The translations under genes were made by a program, and so were the position numbers. The notes under the pieces are model-generated. The model saw only the letters and a program-made list of their open reading frames with translations, searched no databases and was not told the DNA's origin. A stretch of DNA of 64,000 nucleotides from Gemmatimonadota bacterium. GTDB taxonomy: Bacteria; Gemmatimonadota; Gemmatimonadetes; Gemmatimonadales; Gemmatimonadaceae. The stretch is from assembly GCA_016871855.1 (NCBI GenBank), contig VHBQ01000004.1, forward strand, positions 1 to 64,000, in the 5' to 3' direction. Every line of letters begins with the position of its first letter. Positions within the stretch are counted from its first letter, which is position 1. This document shows, piece by piece, positions 33,152 through 42,726 of the stretch.

Positions 33152-35446
33152 CTACTCGCCGGTGCCGAACTGCCGCGTGAACTTCACCGTCAACGACCGG
33201 GCGATGGGACGCTGCCAGTTGAAGAACCCGTCGGCCTGCTCGCCGTCGTTGAAGACGACAAAGAGTCCGGTGGCCGCCGTGTTCAGCCAGCCGAAGCGCA
33301 CATTGGCGGTCCACGCCTGGGCCTGCTGGTTGAACTGCGCGAGCGACTGCACAAAGACGCGCGGTGTGAAGAAGTAGCCCACGCGCGCGCCGACGATGGA
33401 CCGGATGAAGCTCCCCTGCTCGACGCGCACGTCGTTGTAGTCCACCAGCAGCGACGACGTGATGGACGCCCCGCGCCGGTAGGTCAGCGTGACCGTGCCT
33501 CCCTGGCGCGTTCCGTTGTAGAACTCTCCCACGTCACCGCGCACGAGCATCGACAGCGGCGCGCTGGGATTCGTCTGCCAATCGAGGCCCCACGTGGTGA
33601 AATCGTAAGCGCCAGCCGGAAGCGTGACGCCGGAGGCGATCTTGAACGGCTGCTGCAGCCCCTCGTGATGGAAGTTCACCTCCGGGCCAAACCGGCCGCC
33701 GGAGTTGAACGTCGCTTCCGTCACGTCGAAGTGGAACTGCCCCGACTGATAGAAGCCGTCGAGGCCGTAGTACTGGCGCCACGTGAAGTGCGGGTTCCAC
33801 TCACGCACCCGCGTCCAGCCCTCGCGGCGCACCATACGCATCACCTGCACCTCGTGGTGCCGATAGCCCGGCGTGCGCGCGAGGAAACCGACCTCGGGGT
33901 TGAAATCCTCGCCGACGCGAATCAGGCGGACGCTGTTGTTCCAGTGGTGCGAGAGGAAGGTGCCACGCAGGCTGGCCGCGGCGTCGTCTCCGTCACGCCC
34001 GGGCGTCTCGGTGAGCGCCCCCCACCAATCGAACGTCCATTGGTCGCCGACGCCGATGCGGCCATCGGCGCCGAAGGTGCGGTTCACGTCGTCGGCACCT
34101 CGCCCGCCGCACAGCGTGGGGCTCGCGCACATCAAGGCGTCGCGGCCACCGGCGCCGAGTCGCTGCACACCGATGACGCCGATGCGCGACCGGCGCCCAA
34201 CCTCGCGAAGGGCGCGCGCGACGGTGAACGACTGTGCGTCCACGACTCCCGCGTTCTCCCCGGTGAAGATCTGCAGCAACCCGATGGTCGTGCCGCCGAC
34301 GCGGCCGGTGAGCCGTCCGCCGGCCGTGATCCTAACGGGCTGGCCCGTCGAATCGATGCCGATGCGACGGGTGAAGAACAGGTCCGCCGCCTGCGGCGTG
34401 CCGGCGGCGAAGACACCGGCGTTCTCGAGGAAGAACGGCCGCTTCTCGGGGAAGAACAGCGGAAAGCGCGTGAGGTTTGAACGCTGCTCATCCACCTCCA
34501 CTTGTGCGAAGTCGGTGTTGAGCGTGAGATCGAGCGTCAGGCTCGGCGTGAGGCCAACCTTTGCGTCGACGCCGACTTCCTTGGGATAAGTGGCCGCTGT
34601 CGCCGAGACGAAGTTGCGGGAGGCGGACGCCAGCACGTACGGCGTGACCGTCGCCACGCGCCGCGCCGGCACGGACAATCCGGTGAGGTCACCGGCCAGC
34701 GAGAGTCGATACAGGTTGAACTGGCGCGAGATCGGCGACCAGAACGACTCCTCGTTGCGTCGGCGAATCATGCGCACGAGGTTGAACCCCCAGTTCTGCG
34801 TCGTCCCACCGCCGTAACGCAGGGTGGAGAACGGAATGCGGAACTCGGCGTACCACCCCGCGGAGTCGCGAGTCACGGCGACCTTCCAGCTCCCGTCCCA
34901 GTTCAGGTTGAAGCCACCCATGGCGCCCGCCTGCATGCGATTCTGCCCTTGCTGCACCACGCCGCCGCCTTCCCCTTCGCGGATGATCTGGCCGTCATAC
35001 TCCACGCCGGAAGGCGTCGTGGCGAAGAGAAAGCCGTTCTGGCGGTCCTTGTAGGTGTCGAGCAGGATGCCGAAGTAGTCGCTGTTGGTCAGCGTCACGT
35101 CGCGGATCTTCTCGCCCGTCACGATGGCCGGCGCGTCGGCGTCGTAGAGCCAGGCGCCGATGTACAGGGCCTCGCCGTCGGTCAACAGGCGCACTTCGGT
35201 GCGCTCGCTCGCGGGCTGGCCTTCCTGAGGATCGCGCTGGACAAAGCCGTCGAGGAGGCTGGCCGTCTTCCATGAAGCATCGGTCAGCCGGCCGTCGATC
35301 ACGGGCGGGGCGTTCGTCACGACCGCCGTACCGGTGCGGGGAGCGGGACGGGACTCAGAACGGGCAGGCGGCGTCTGCGCGCGAAGCGTCAACGGAAGGC
35401 AGGCGATGGCTACGGCGATCGCACGCGACAGCGAGAAGTGCGTCAT
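33152..35446 (-). CDS. DUF5916 outer-membrane protein with CBM9-like N-terminal domain
   Basis: A 764-residue exported protein: signal peptide (residues 1-23, ending TLRAQ), a CBM9-like carbohydrate-binding domain at about 45-220 (PPVIDGRLTDASWKTA, LYIGAWLYDADAP, SDYFGILLDTYKDRQNGFLF, FRIPFSTLRY), then a DUF5916 barrel with LFFPEKRPFFLENAGVF, the hallmark of this family. Alternating strands run to a C-terminal tail ending in QFGTGE. Proteins of this type are thought to be surface-exposed, possibly binding polysaccharide; no substrate is known. It stands in a single-gene unit. Confidence 0.85.
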   Translation of the reverse strand: MTHFSLSRAIAVAIACLPLTLRAQTPPARSESRPAPRTGTAVVTNAPPVIDGRLTDASWKTASLLDGFVQRDPQEGQPASERTEVRLLTDGEALYIGAWLYDADAPAIVTGEKIRDVTLTNSDYFGILLDTYKDRQNGFLFATTPSGVEYDGQIIREGEGGGVVQQGQNRMQAGAMGGFNLNWDGSWKVAVTRDSAGWYAEFRIPFSTLRYGGGTTQNWGFNLVRMIRRRNEESFWSPISRQFNLYRLSLAGDLTGLSVPARRVATVTPYVLASASRNFVSATAATYPKEVGVDAKVGLTPSLTLDLTLNTDFAQVEVDEQRSNLTRFPLFFPEKRPFFLENAGVFAAGTPQAADLFFTRRIGIDSTGQPVRITAGGRLTGRVGGTTIGLLQIFTGENAGVVDAQSFTVARALREVGRRSRIGVIGVQRLGAGGRDALMCASPTLCGGRGADDVNRTFGADGRIGVGDQWTFDWWGALTETPGRDGDDAAASLRGTFLSHHWNNSVRLIRVGEDFNPEVGFLARTPGYRHHEVQVMRMVRREGWTRVREWNPHFTWRQYYGLDGFYQSGQFHFDVTEATFNSGGRFGPEVNFHHEGLQQPFKIASGVTLPAGAYDFTTWGLDWQTNPSAPLSMLVRGDVGEFYNGTRQGGTVTLTYRRGASITSSLLVDYNDVRVEQGSFIRSIVGARVGYFFTPRVFVQSLAQFNQQAQAWTANVRFGWLNTAATGLFVVFNDGEQADGFFNWQRPIARSLTVKFTRQFGTGE

Positions 35447-35509
35447 GGTAGTGCGGGGTGGGGAATTGCGACGCGGGCCCGGCGAGTGACCGGGCCCGCG
35501 CGAAATGTA

Positions 35510-36931
35510 TCAGGGAACGGGCGCGCTAGACGACAACTGTCGCGTCAACTGGTACAGGAACTCCTGCGCCTTGTAGTACCACTCGATGCGCACGCGTTCG
35601 TCTCGGCCGTGCGCGCGGGCGTCCACGGTGGGATCGCTGAACAGTCCCGACACCCCAAAGGCGGGGATACCGAGCGCCCGGAAGTAGCGCGAGTCCGTGG
35701 CCCCTGTGGACATCGTGGGGACGACCAGCGCATCGCCGAACATTTCGCGCGTGAGCCGCTCCACGACGCCCATCACTTCGGGAACGAGATCCGACGGCGG
35801 CGACGCGCGGTTCTCCGTGCTCGTATCGAGCACGGCCACCACCGACGGATCGCCAGCGACTTTCTGCAGCGTCGCCTGCACCGACGCCTTCGTTGCCGTC
35901 GGCGCCATGCGGCAATTCACATTGGCCTCGGCGAGCTGGGGAAGCGCGTTGGGAGCATGTCCGCCTTTCAGCATCGTGGCCACACAGGTGGTGCGCAGCA
36001 TCGAGGCGTAGCGCGGGTCTTTCGAGATATGCGCCGCCGCTGTGGAATCGGCGGGATTGCGCACGAGCGCTGTCATCGCCGCCGCCATCTCCGGCTTCTC
36101 CACCTTGGCGGTCTGCTCGAAGAAGGAGCGCGAGACAGGGTTGAGTTCCACCGGGAACGAGAACTTCGACAGACGCGCCAGCGCCTCGGAGAGTTGATAG
36201 ATGGCGTTGTCAGGACGCGGCACCGACGAATGGCCGCCGGCGTTGGTCGTGCGGAACATGAAGTCGCTGTACACCTTCTCCGCCGCCTGCACGGACTGCA
36301 GGAACGGCTTGCCGTCGCGCAGCGAGCCGCCGCCGCCCTCATTGATGACCCAGGCGGCGTCCACGCGATCACGGTGATGCTTGAGCAGCCAGTCGACGCC
36401 GTTGTACGCGCCGCCTTCTTCATCGGCAGTCAGCGCAATGATGATGTCGCGCTGCGGCACGTACCCTTCCTGCTTCAGCCGGACCGCGGCGGAGACGAAG
36501 AGCGACGCCATCGCCTTGTCGTCCGCCGTGCCGCGTCCGTAGTAGAAGCCGTCTTTCTCGGTGAACTTGAACGGCTCGAGATCGGGAGACCAATCGGCCT
36601 TCAGCGCCTCGACGACGTCGAGATGTGCGAGGAGCAGCACCGGCTTCGGCGCCGCCGGACCACCACGGCCGCGGTAGCGCAGCACGACATTGTGCTTGTG
36701 CGGCACTGGGCCGCCGACGAAGACGTCCGCCGCCGGAAAGCCGGCGTCGCGGAACCGCTTCGCCATCGCCACCGCGGCGTCGGTGGTGCCCGCCGTCCAT
36801 ACCGACGTATTGATCTCGACCAGCTCCTTGTACACGTCGCGCGCAAACTGCTGGTGCGGCTTGAGCGGCTGCTGGGCCTCCAACCCGGCGGCGCAAATGA
36901 TCAGCGCCGCCGCGGCAAATCGACAGGACAT
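35510..36931 (-). CDS. Secreted M20-family peptidase
   Basis: A 473-residue exported metallopeptidase. A signal peptide (FAAAALIICAAGLEAQ) runs to residue 21. Zinc motifs: VLLLAHLDVVEAL (H-x-D), FYYGRGTADDKAMASLF (bridging D), IALTADEEGGAYNGVDWLL (E-E), INEGGGGSLRDGK (the position of the third ligand), and the late MSTGATDSRYF (distal D-x-R-x-F). It resembles dipeptidase PepV/carboxypeptidase-like M20 enzymes. ATG 36931 overlaps the upstream amidohydrolase stop (TGATG). It is the last of four genes in a secreted hydrolase operon. Confidence 0.88.
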   Translation of the reverse strand: MSCRFAAAALIICAAGLEAQQPLKPHQQFARDVYKELVEINTSVWTAGTTDAAVAMAKRFRDAGFPAADVFVGGPVPHKHNVVLRYRGRGGPAAPKPVLLLAHLDVVEALKADWSPDLEPFKFTEKDGFYYGRGTADDKAMASLFVSAAVRLKQEGYVPQRDIIIALTADEEGGAYNGVDWLLKHHRDRVDAAWVINEGGGGSLRDGKPFLQSVQAAEKVYSDFMFRTTNAGGHSSVPRPDNAIYQLSEALARLSKFSFPVELNPVSRSFFEQTAKVEKPEMAAAMTALVRNPADSTAAAHISKDPRYASMLRTTCVATMLKGGHAPNALPQLAEANVNCRMAPTATKASVQATLQKVAGDPSVVAVLDTSTENRASPPSDLVPEVMGVVERLTREMFGDALVVPTMSTGATDSRYFRALGIPAFGVSGLFSDPTVDARAHGRDERVRIEWYYKAQEFLYQLTRQLSSSAPVP

Positions 36932-38274
36932 CACGGGCGGTCCTTGAACTTGTTGTTGAGGTCGGTGTGCTTGCTTTCGAGCGGTACGAGACGCCCGTCG
37001 ATGAACAAGAACTTGGTGTCGGTCTTCGCTTCGAGGATGTCGCCTGTGGTCACGACGAGATTGGCCACCTTGCCCACCTCGATCGTGCCGAGCTTGTCGC
37101 CCACGCCGAAGATCTGCGCCGGCCAGAGCGTCACGGACTTGAGCGCATCTTCGCGGCTGAGGCCGAAGGCAGCGGCCATACCCGCGATGTAGGGGAGGTT
37201 GCGCGCCTCGGCGCCGGCGTCGCCGGACGTGATGGCGAAACGCACGCCCGCCTGCGCCAGCTTGGCCGGTGCACCGTAGTTCACGTCGTACGGATCGTCC
37301 TCGCGCGTCGGCAGGTCCAGCACCGAGGTCACGAGCACGGGCGCGTCATGGTCCTTGAGGAACGACGCCACCTGCCACGCATCCCGACCGCCGACGATAA
37401 TCGGGCGCAGCTTGTTCTCCTCGGCGAAACCGACGGCTTCCTTGATGTCGGAGGCGCGGTCGGCGACCATCAGCACCGGCACCTGTCCGCGCACGGCGGC
37501 CACCAGCGAGGCAAGCACCACGTCCTGCCTGGGGCGCGGCAGCGACTTGTCCTTCGCGTACGCGTCCAGCGCCTTGCCGTAGGCTTCGGCGTCGCGGAGC
37601 ATCGTGCGCAGCGAATCCAGTTGCCGTTCGCGCGTGCGGTTGACCTCTTGGGTGTTTGCCGGTCCCTGTTGGGCGGCGAAGAACCCGCCGAAGCCGCGTC
37701 CACCAAACCCGGAACGGGGCAGTTCGATGACGAGCGCGAGGTTGCGATTGATCGCCATCTGGGGCGCCGTCGACCCGGCGAGGTTCACCAGCGCGGCCTG
37801 CCCCGAGAGAATGCCGCCCGTCGGACGCGTCACCACATGCGTGATCCCAACGACGCGCGTGACGCCGATGTGCGCCGAGTGCGGGTTCAGCCCGTAGTAT
37901 GCCATCGCATTCGGGTTGAAGCTGCCGACCTCGCTGATATCCACCGTGGCATTGGCCCCCTGGCTGATCTCAGACAGGCCAATGGACGTGCCGGCATCCA
38001 TCATCCCCGGATAGACGTGCAGTCCGGTCGCATCAATCACCTCGGCGCCCGTAGGCACCGCGACCGAGGCACCCACGGCCTGGATCCTCCCGCCGCTGAT
38101 GACCACGGTCCCCTTGGCGATCTCCGGGCCGCTGACCGGCACGATGCGCGCGTTGATGATGGCGAACGTCTTCTGCGGGCCGGGGGGCGGATTGTACGAG
38201 CCGAGCTGGGCGCGCGCGGGCTGCGCGACGATGGCAGCGAGCGCTGCGGCGGCGATAAGTCGAACGCGGGTCAT
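36931..38274 (-). CDS. Amidohydrolase-fold protein lacking metal-binding histidines
   Basis: A 447-residue exported protein with a signal peptide (LIAAAALAAIVAQPARAQ). The composite beta-sandwich parts match imidazolonepropionase-like amidohydrolases (FAIINARIVPVSGPEIAKGT at the start, IGTIEVGKVANLVVTTGD-like end, shown as LGTIEVGKVANLVVTTGD). However, the P-G-[LM]-I-D-x-H-x-H metal site is replaced by HVYPGMMDAGTSIGL. The expected H-A-H strand reads VPVLMVADRASDI, and a later histidine strand reads PIIVGGRDAWQV. All the usual ligands are therefore missing. It is probably non-catalytic or uses another mechanism. It starts 1 base after the stop of the canonical paralogue (38276). Confidence 0.85.
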   Translation of the reverse strand: MTRVRLIAAAALAAIVAQPARAQLGSYNPPPGPQKTFAIINARIVPVSGPEIAKGTVVISGGRIQAVGASVAVPTGAEVIDATGLHVYPGMMDAGTSIGLSEISQGANATVDISEVGSFNPNAMAYYGLNPHSAHIGVTRVVGITHVVTRPTGGILSGQAALVNLAGSTAPQMAINRNLALVIELPRSGFGGRGFGGFFAAQQGPANTQEVNRTRERQLDSLRTMLRDAEAYGKALDAYAKDKSLPRPRQDVVLASLVAAVRGQVPVLMVADRASDIKEAVGFAEENKLRPIIVGGRDAWQVASFLKDHDAPVLVTSVLDLPTREDDPYDVNYGAPAKLAQAGVRFAITSGDAGAEARNLPYIAGMAAAFGLSREDALKSVTLWPAQIFGVGDKLGTIEVGKVANLVVTTGDILEAKTDTKFLFIDGRLVPLESKHTDLNNKFKDRP

Positions 38275-38275
38275 G

Positions 38276-39667
38276 TTAGCGCTCCTCCTGCGGCAGGACC
38301 GGCTGAACACCGCGGCGGGTCGACGCACTGGCCTCCGCCTTCTCGAGTTCGGCGCGCTCCTTCGCCTTCTGGTCGCGCATCACCAGATCCTGCTGGCGAT
38401 CAAAGAAGACCTTGCCCTCGATGAACGTCTTGTCCACGGCGGCATAGACGCTGAGCGGGTGGTTGTTCCAGAGGCCGAGGTCAGCATCCTTGCCTACTTC
38501 GATGGACCCCACCTTGTCGGCCACGCCGAGCTGCTGGGCGCCATTGATGGTGATGGTGGCCAGTGCCTCGTCTTCGGTGAGCCCGCCGTACCGCACGAGC
38601 TTGGCGGCATCGATGTTCAACCGCCGGACGCGCTCGTCGCTGTCGGAGTTAATGGTGGTGTTGACGCCGCGGCGCATCAGGATGGCCACGTTGTACGGGA
38701 TCGCATCGTAGGCCTCGATCTTGTACGACCAGCTGTCGGCGAACGACGACAGGCCCGCGCCGTGCTTGGCGATCTCCGAGGCGATCTTGTACCCCTCGAG
38801 GCCATGCTGCAGCGTCTGGATCTTGAAGCCGAACTCTTCCGCGACGTTCAGCAGCATGAGCATCTCGTCCGAGCGATAGCCGTGGGCGTGCACAAGGCGC
38901 TTGCCCTCCATCACCTCGACGAGCGGCTCAAGTTCGAGATCGCGACGCGGCGCGACGAGGTTCTTCTCGCCCTTGGCGACGCGGGCCTTGTAGTCGTCAA
39001 GCGTCGCCTTGTAATCGCGCGCGCGGGTGAACGCGTCCTGAAGCACTTGTTCCTGCCCCATGCGCGAGATGGGATAACGCCGCGGCGGGGTCGGCTGCCC
39101 GACGACGATGATCTGGTTCTGGTTCTTGCGCGTTACGTTCTCGCCGAGGGCGAACTTGATCCCCGGCGGGGCGCCCGGGAACATCATGGTTGCGACGCTC
39201 TCGCCCCACTTGAGCTTCACCGTGGCGTTCTGGCCGCCGATAGTGTTGGCCGACCCGTGCAGGATGTTGATGGAGGTCACGCCGCCAGCCAGCGCCCGGT
39301 AGATGTTGACGGCGGTCGGGTTCAGGATGTCCTGAATGCGCACCATCGAGGTGACGGACAGCGAGCCCTCGTTGATGGCATCGCTCATCATGTGCGTGTG
39401 CGGGTCGATGATCCCCGGCATCAGGTACTTGCCCGTGGCATCAATGACCGTCGCCCCGGCAGGGGCAGCGATGTTCGCGCCGACCTGCGCGATCTTGCCA
39501 TTCTGGATAAGGACGTCGGCGTTCTTGAGCGTCCCCTTGGTCACCGTGAGCACGGTGGCGTTCTTGATGAGCGTGGCGCCGGCACCGGCGGCCACGGGCT
39601 GGGCCTGAGCGCCGAGCGAACCAGCCGCCAAGGTGACGACGGTCGCGAGCGAGAAGATCCGGTTCAT
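38276..39667 (-). CDS. Secreted amidohydrolase, metal site intact
   Basis: A 463-residue exported imidazolonepropionase-like amidohydrolase. The ATG at 39667 is chosen for its signal peptide (FSLATVVTLAAGSLGAQAQ). Metal ligands are all present: YLMPGIIDPHTHMM (H-x-H), KRLVHAHGYRSDEM (H), FKIQTLQHGLEGYK (H) and NTTINSDSDERVRRL (D). The usual C-terminal GSIEVGKDADLGLWNNHPL follows. It probably hydrolyses a cyclic amide or a dipeptide/prolidase-type substrate in the periplasm. It lies between two degenerate paralogues in the same operon, a possible catalytic/non-catalytic set. Confidence 0.9.
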   Translation of the reverse strand: MNRIFSLATVVTLAAGSLGAQAQPVAAGAGATLIKNATVLTVTKGTLKNADVLIQNGKIAQVGANIAAPAGATVIDATGKYLMPGIIDPHTHMMSDAINEGSLSVTSMVRIQDILNPTAVNIYRALAGGVTSINILHGSANTIGGQNATVKLKWGESVATMMFPGAPPGIKFALGENVTRKNQNQIIVVGQPTPPRRYPISRMGQEQVLQDAFTRARDYKATLDDYKARVAKGEKNLVAPRRDLELEPLVEVMEGKRLVHAHGYRSDEMLMLLNVAEEFGFKIQTLQHGLEGYKIASEIAKHGAGLSSFADSWSYKIEAYDAIPYNVAILMRRGVNTTINSDSDERVRRLNIDAAKLVRYGGLTEDEALATITINGAQQLGVADKVGSIEVGKDADLGLWNNHPLSVYAAVDKTFIEGKVFFDRQQDLVMRDQKAKERAELEKAEASASTRRGVQPVLPQEER

Positions 39668-39705
39668 GGAAGCCTCGAGCAGGCTAGTCGTAGTCGTGGG
39701 GCGCA

Positions 39706-41442
39706 TCAGCGGGCTCCGGGGGGCGTGCGCGGCGTGTTGCCCGCTGGCGGGCCACCGCCGGGGGCGCCCGCGCGCTGGGGACGCGTGCCGGCAAACGTTC
39801 CCGGCGTGTGACCGACGATCGCCAGGCGGCCGCGCACCGCGTTGCCATCGAGCGTGCCGATGAAGGTTGCCTCTTCGGTCCCCTCCTTCAGCGTGATCGT
39901 CGCGGAGAAGCGCAGCTCGTTATCGGCGCCGATGGAGCCATTCTGGATTTCGATCGGGCCCAGCGAACCTTGAATCGATCCGAGGAGACGCGTCCCTTCC
40001 TGCCGCAGGGACCACGTTGTGGCGTAGTCGCTGCCGTCGAGCGAGACCGTCACCGTCCAGGTGCCGGTGAGGCCCGGCGCGCCGGCATTCGCGCCAACCG
40101 TCGGCAGACGCACCGCCACCGGGCGTCCGTCAATGAACAGCTGCGTCACCCGTCCGCGGTCGAGCAAGTCGCCGCGTGTCACGGCGAGATTGGCGATCTT
40201 GCCCACCTCGAGCGAGCCCAATCGGTCGCTCACGCCGAGGATCTCGGCCGACTGGAGGGTGAACGCCCGCAGCGCGACATCGGCGGCCAAGCCGTTCTCG
40301 ATAGCCTTCTGCGCATTGCCGGTGACATCGGTCCACGTGGAGAGACCGCCGGACTGGAACGCGAACTTCACGCCGGCCTGCGCCAGCTTGGCGGCCACCT
40401 TGGGCGCCTCGGCGCGTTCGCGCAGGACGCGCAACGGTTCGGGATCGGCGTCGGCGGACGCGGACGCGGCGCGGCGCGGGAAGTTCAACGAAAGCAGGAC
40501 GGGCACATTCTCCGCCTTGAGTCGCGCGGCAACAGCCGGCGCCTCCGATCCACCGGCGATGATGGCCCGGAGACCGAACTCCTTGGCGAGGTCGAGCGCA
40601 CGCTCGATTTCGCGCTGGGTGGAGGCGATCATCACCACTGGTTGCGTGCGCGCAAGCGCCGGAAGCAGCGCCTCGAGCGACGGATCACGCTCGGGTCGTG
40701 TCATGCCGCGCGGGTTGCGCTCATAGGCCGCCTTCACGTCGCGATAATGCTGCGCGTCGAGGAACTGCTGACGCAGCGCGGCGAAGACACCCATCAGCGA
40801 GTTCGGATAACCGCCCGTTCGCAGCGGCGTGAAGCCGATATGCTGGGCTACGGGCGCCTTTACCACCATCGCGTTCGCGTCCGTGCCCGCGAGGTTGATG
40901 ATCGCCGACTGGCCCTGGAAGATCCCATTCCCCGTGCCGCTCAGCGCGGTCGTGATGCCGACGCTCGTTGGGCCGCTGAACGCATCATCATCGGCCCGCA
41001 GCAGTTCCACAACGGATACTTCCGGTTGCAGGCCGACCGGGTAGTTGGAGTTGGCGCCGCGGGCTGAAGTCGCCGCCGGACCGCCCGCCGCCGCCGCGCC
41101 GCCGCCCCTCCCTCCGCCACCGGCCGGTTGCCCGCTCGCCGCCGGCACACCGAGCGCGCCAAAGGCGTCAATGAGCCCGGGGTAGACGGTGAGTCCGGAG
41201 CCATCAATCACCCGCGCGTCGCCGGGGATGGCGACGTTCGCGCCGATGGCCGCGATCAGTCCGTCCCGGACGACGATAGTCCCTTTCTCGATCGCCGGGG
41301 ACGATACGGGTACGAGCCGCGCGTTGGTGATGGCGTACGTCGCGGGAACGCTGCGCGGCGTCGCGAGTTGCGCGGTGAGCGACGGCACAGGGCAGAGGCC
41401 GGCCGCCAGTCCCACCAGCATACGGCGGAATGGTGCGATCAT
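39706..41442 (-). CDS. Amidohydrolase-fold protein without metal ligands, extended C-terminus
   Basis: A 578-residue exported protein. The signal peptide follows ATG 41442, with GGAGAG upstream. It shares the sandwich-domain ends with the other two (TYAITNARLVPVSSPAIEKG; GSLEVGKIANLAVTRGDLLD). The metal site is lost: TVYPGLIDAFGALGV for P-G-L-I-D-x-H-x-H, QPVVMIASTQREI for H-A-H, and RAIIAGGSEAPAV for the next histidine. A glycine/alanine-rich insert (residues 110-135) follows the lost site. After residue 470 comes an extra beta-rich domain of about 95 residues (GTWTVTVSLDGSDYATTWSL), probably a small sandwich. It is the first gene of the operon. Confidence 0.85.
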   Translation of the reverse strand: MIAPFRRMLVGLAAGLCPVPSLTAQLATPRSVPATYAITNARLVPVSSPAIEKGTIVVRDGLIAAIGANVAIPGDARVIDGSGLTVYPGLIDAFGALGVPAASGQPAGGGGRGGGAAAAGGPAATSARGANSNYPVGLQPEVSVVELLRADDDAFSGPTSVGITTALSGTGNGIFQGQSAIINLAGTDANAMVVKAPVAQHIGFTPLRTGGYPNSLMGVFAALRQQFLDAQHYRDVKAAYERNPRGMTRPERDPSLEALLPALARTQPVVMIASTQREIERALDLAKEFGLRAIIAGGSEAPAVAARLKAENVPVLLSLNFPRRAASASADADPEPLRVLRERAEAPKVAAKLAQAGVKFAFQSGGLSTWTDVTGNAQKAIENGLAADVALRAFTLQSAEILGVSDRLGSLEVGKIANLAVTRGDLLDRGRVTQLFIDGRPVAVRLPTVGANAGAPGLTGTWTVTVSLDGSDYATTWSLRQEGTRLLGSIQGSLGPIEIQNGSIGADNELRFSATITLKEGTEEATFIGTLDGNAVRGRLAIVGHTPGTFAGTRPQRAGAPGGGPPAGNTPRTPPGAR

Positions 41443-41566
41443 CTCAAGTGCTCTCCGGGGGAACAGGTCACGCGCCACCGGTCGGGAGTTTCCGGGAGCG
41501 TGCGTCGTACATCTCTTTACGATACAGGAGCGCACCGCGTTGTGGAGGGGGAGTAGATTCCCTTCT

Positions 41567-42139
41567 ATGGATGCCAAGGCCCTGATCGCCCGCGTGCGCG
41601 GCTGGCTGACCCCCTGGAACGTCGTGGTCGCTTTGTTCGTGCTGTGGCTGATGCCGCGGTTCCTCCCGCATATCGGCGCCGTGCTAGGCGTGGAAAGCGG
41701 CGGGCATCAACGCCCCACCGTGCAGGTCACGACGCTCGACGGAGCGACCGTCACCGACAGCACGCTGCGCGGACGCGTGGTGCTGGTGAACTTCTGGGCG
41801 ACGTGGTGCCTCCCCTGCCGCGCCGAGATGCCGTTGCTGCAGTCGATGGCTGATCGCCACAAGGACGCGGGGCTCATCGTCCTCGGCCTCTCAGTAGACC
41901 GAATCAGCCCGGACGAGGTGCGTCAGTGGCTGCGCGAGCGCGACATCACCTACCCGGTGGCGATGGTGGGACGCGAGGCGGAGCAGGCGTTTGGTGGAGT
42001 GCAGGGATACCCCACATCCATCCTCCTCGACCGCACCGGGAAGGTGCGCTACAAGGTGCTCGGCCCGCTGGCCATGGCGTCCCTCGAACCGGCGGTGCGT
42101 CGCCTGCTCGGCGAAGCACCCGCCGACAGCGCGCGCTAA
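41567..42139 (+). CDS. TlpA-like membrane-anchored thioredoxin
   Basis: A 190-residue protein with an N-terminal membrane segment (VVVALFVLWLMPRFL) and a periplasmic thioredoxin domain: RGRVVLVNFWATWCLPCRAE (active site W-C-L-P-C), LGLSVDRISPDEV, GVQGYPTSILLDRTGKV (cis-proline). It is divergent from the amidohydrolase operon. The convergent lipoprotein gene overlaps its stop by 4 bases. It probably reduces exported cysteine proteins; partner not visible. Confidence 0.88.
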   Translation: MDAKALIARVRGWLTPWNVVVALFVLWLMPRFLPHIGAVLGVESGGHQRPTVQVTTLDGATVTDSTLRGRVVLVNFWATWCLPCRAEMPLLQSMADRHKDAGLIVLGLSVDRISPDEVRQWLRERDITYPVAMVGREAEQAFGGVQGYPTSILLDRTGKVRYKVLGPLAMASLEPAVRRLLGEAPADSAR

Positions 42140-42648
42140 GGCTTAAACGTCAGCCGGAACGGCGACGTCTCGGCGAGCAACTGCAGCATCATCTGGTCCA
42201 CGCGCAAGGTGGACGCGGAGTTCACCGGATACGGGCTCGACGTGACGACGGAGAACGCAAACACCTCGCCGCTGTGCTCAGTGATGAAGCGCACCTGCTC
42301 TTTCTGCACCGACGTGAGCGTGTTCCACGTCGCCTTCTTGAAAACCCGAATGACCATCAGCAGGCGAGGCGGGACGCCGATGGCGGAGTCGGCGGTGTAG
42401 TGGAACTCCACAGCGTGGTGCGAGCCGAGCACCGTGTCGGGGCGCGGTATCACGCCATACGCGGACTTCCAGACGCCCGGGAGCGTCGCCTCGGCCTTCA
42501 ACGAAGGGAGTTCCTGCTGGAATGGCGGCAGGTCAGCAGCGGGCGCGGCCGCCACGCCGAGATCCGCGGTCTTCTGCTCGGCCGGATTGCAGCCGACAAG
42601 CATCGAAATGGCGACGAAGGCGAGCGGAACGAAACGGCGTGGGCGCAT
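42136..42648 (-). CDS. Lipoprotein of unknown function
   Basis: A 170-residue lipoprotein: signal peptide and lipobox ISMLVGC (Cys20). The mature part has no motif that I recognise. A HHAVEFHYTADS segment and LLMVIRVFKK strands suggest a small beta-rich fold. ATG 42648 is chosen for the signal. It lies 78 bases downstream of cusA on the same strand and may be the last gene of that operon, although the gap leaves that open. Confidence 0.7.
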   Translation of the reverse strand: MRPRRFVPLAFVAISMLVGCNPAEQKTADLGVAAAPAADLPPFQQELPSLKAEATLPGVWKSAYGVIPRPDTVLGSHHAVEFHYTADSAIGVPPRLLMVIRVFKKATWNTLTSVQKEQVRFITEHSGEVFAFSVVTSSPYPVNSASTLRVDQMMLQLLAETSPFRLTFKP

Positions 42649-42726
42649 GGAGACGGACACGGAAGAGGGAGGACGGCAGAGGAGAGCCACCGCCCGCGGA
42701 AGATAACCCGCGGGCGCGCTGCGTGG

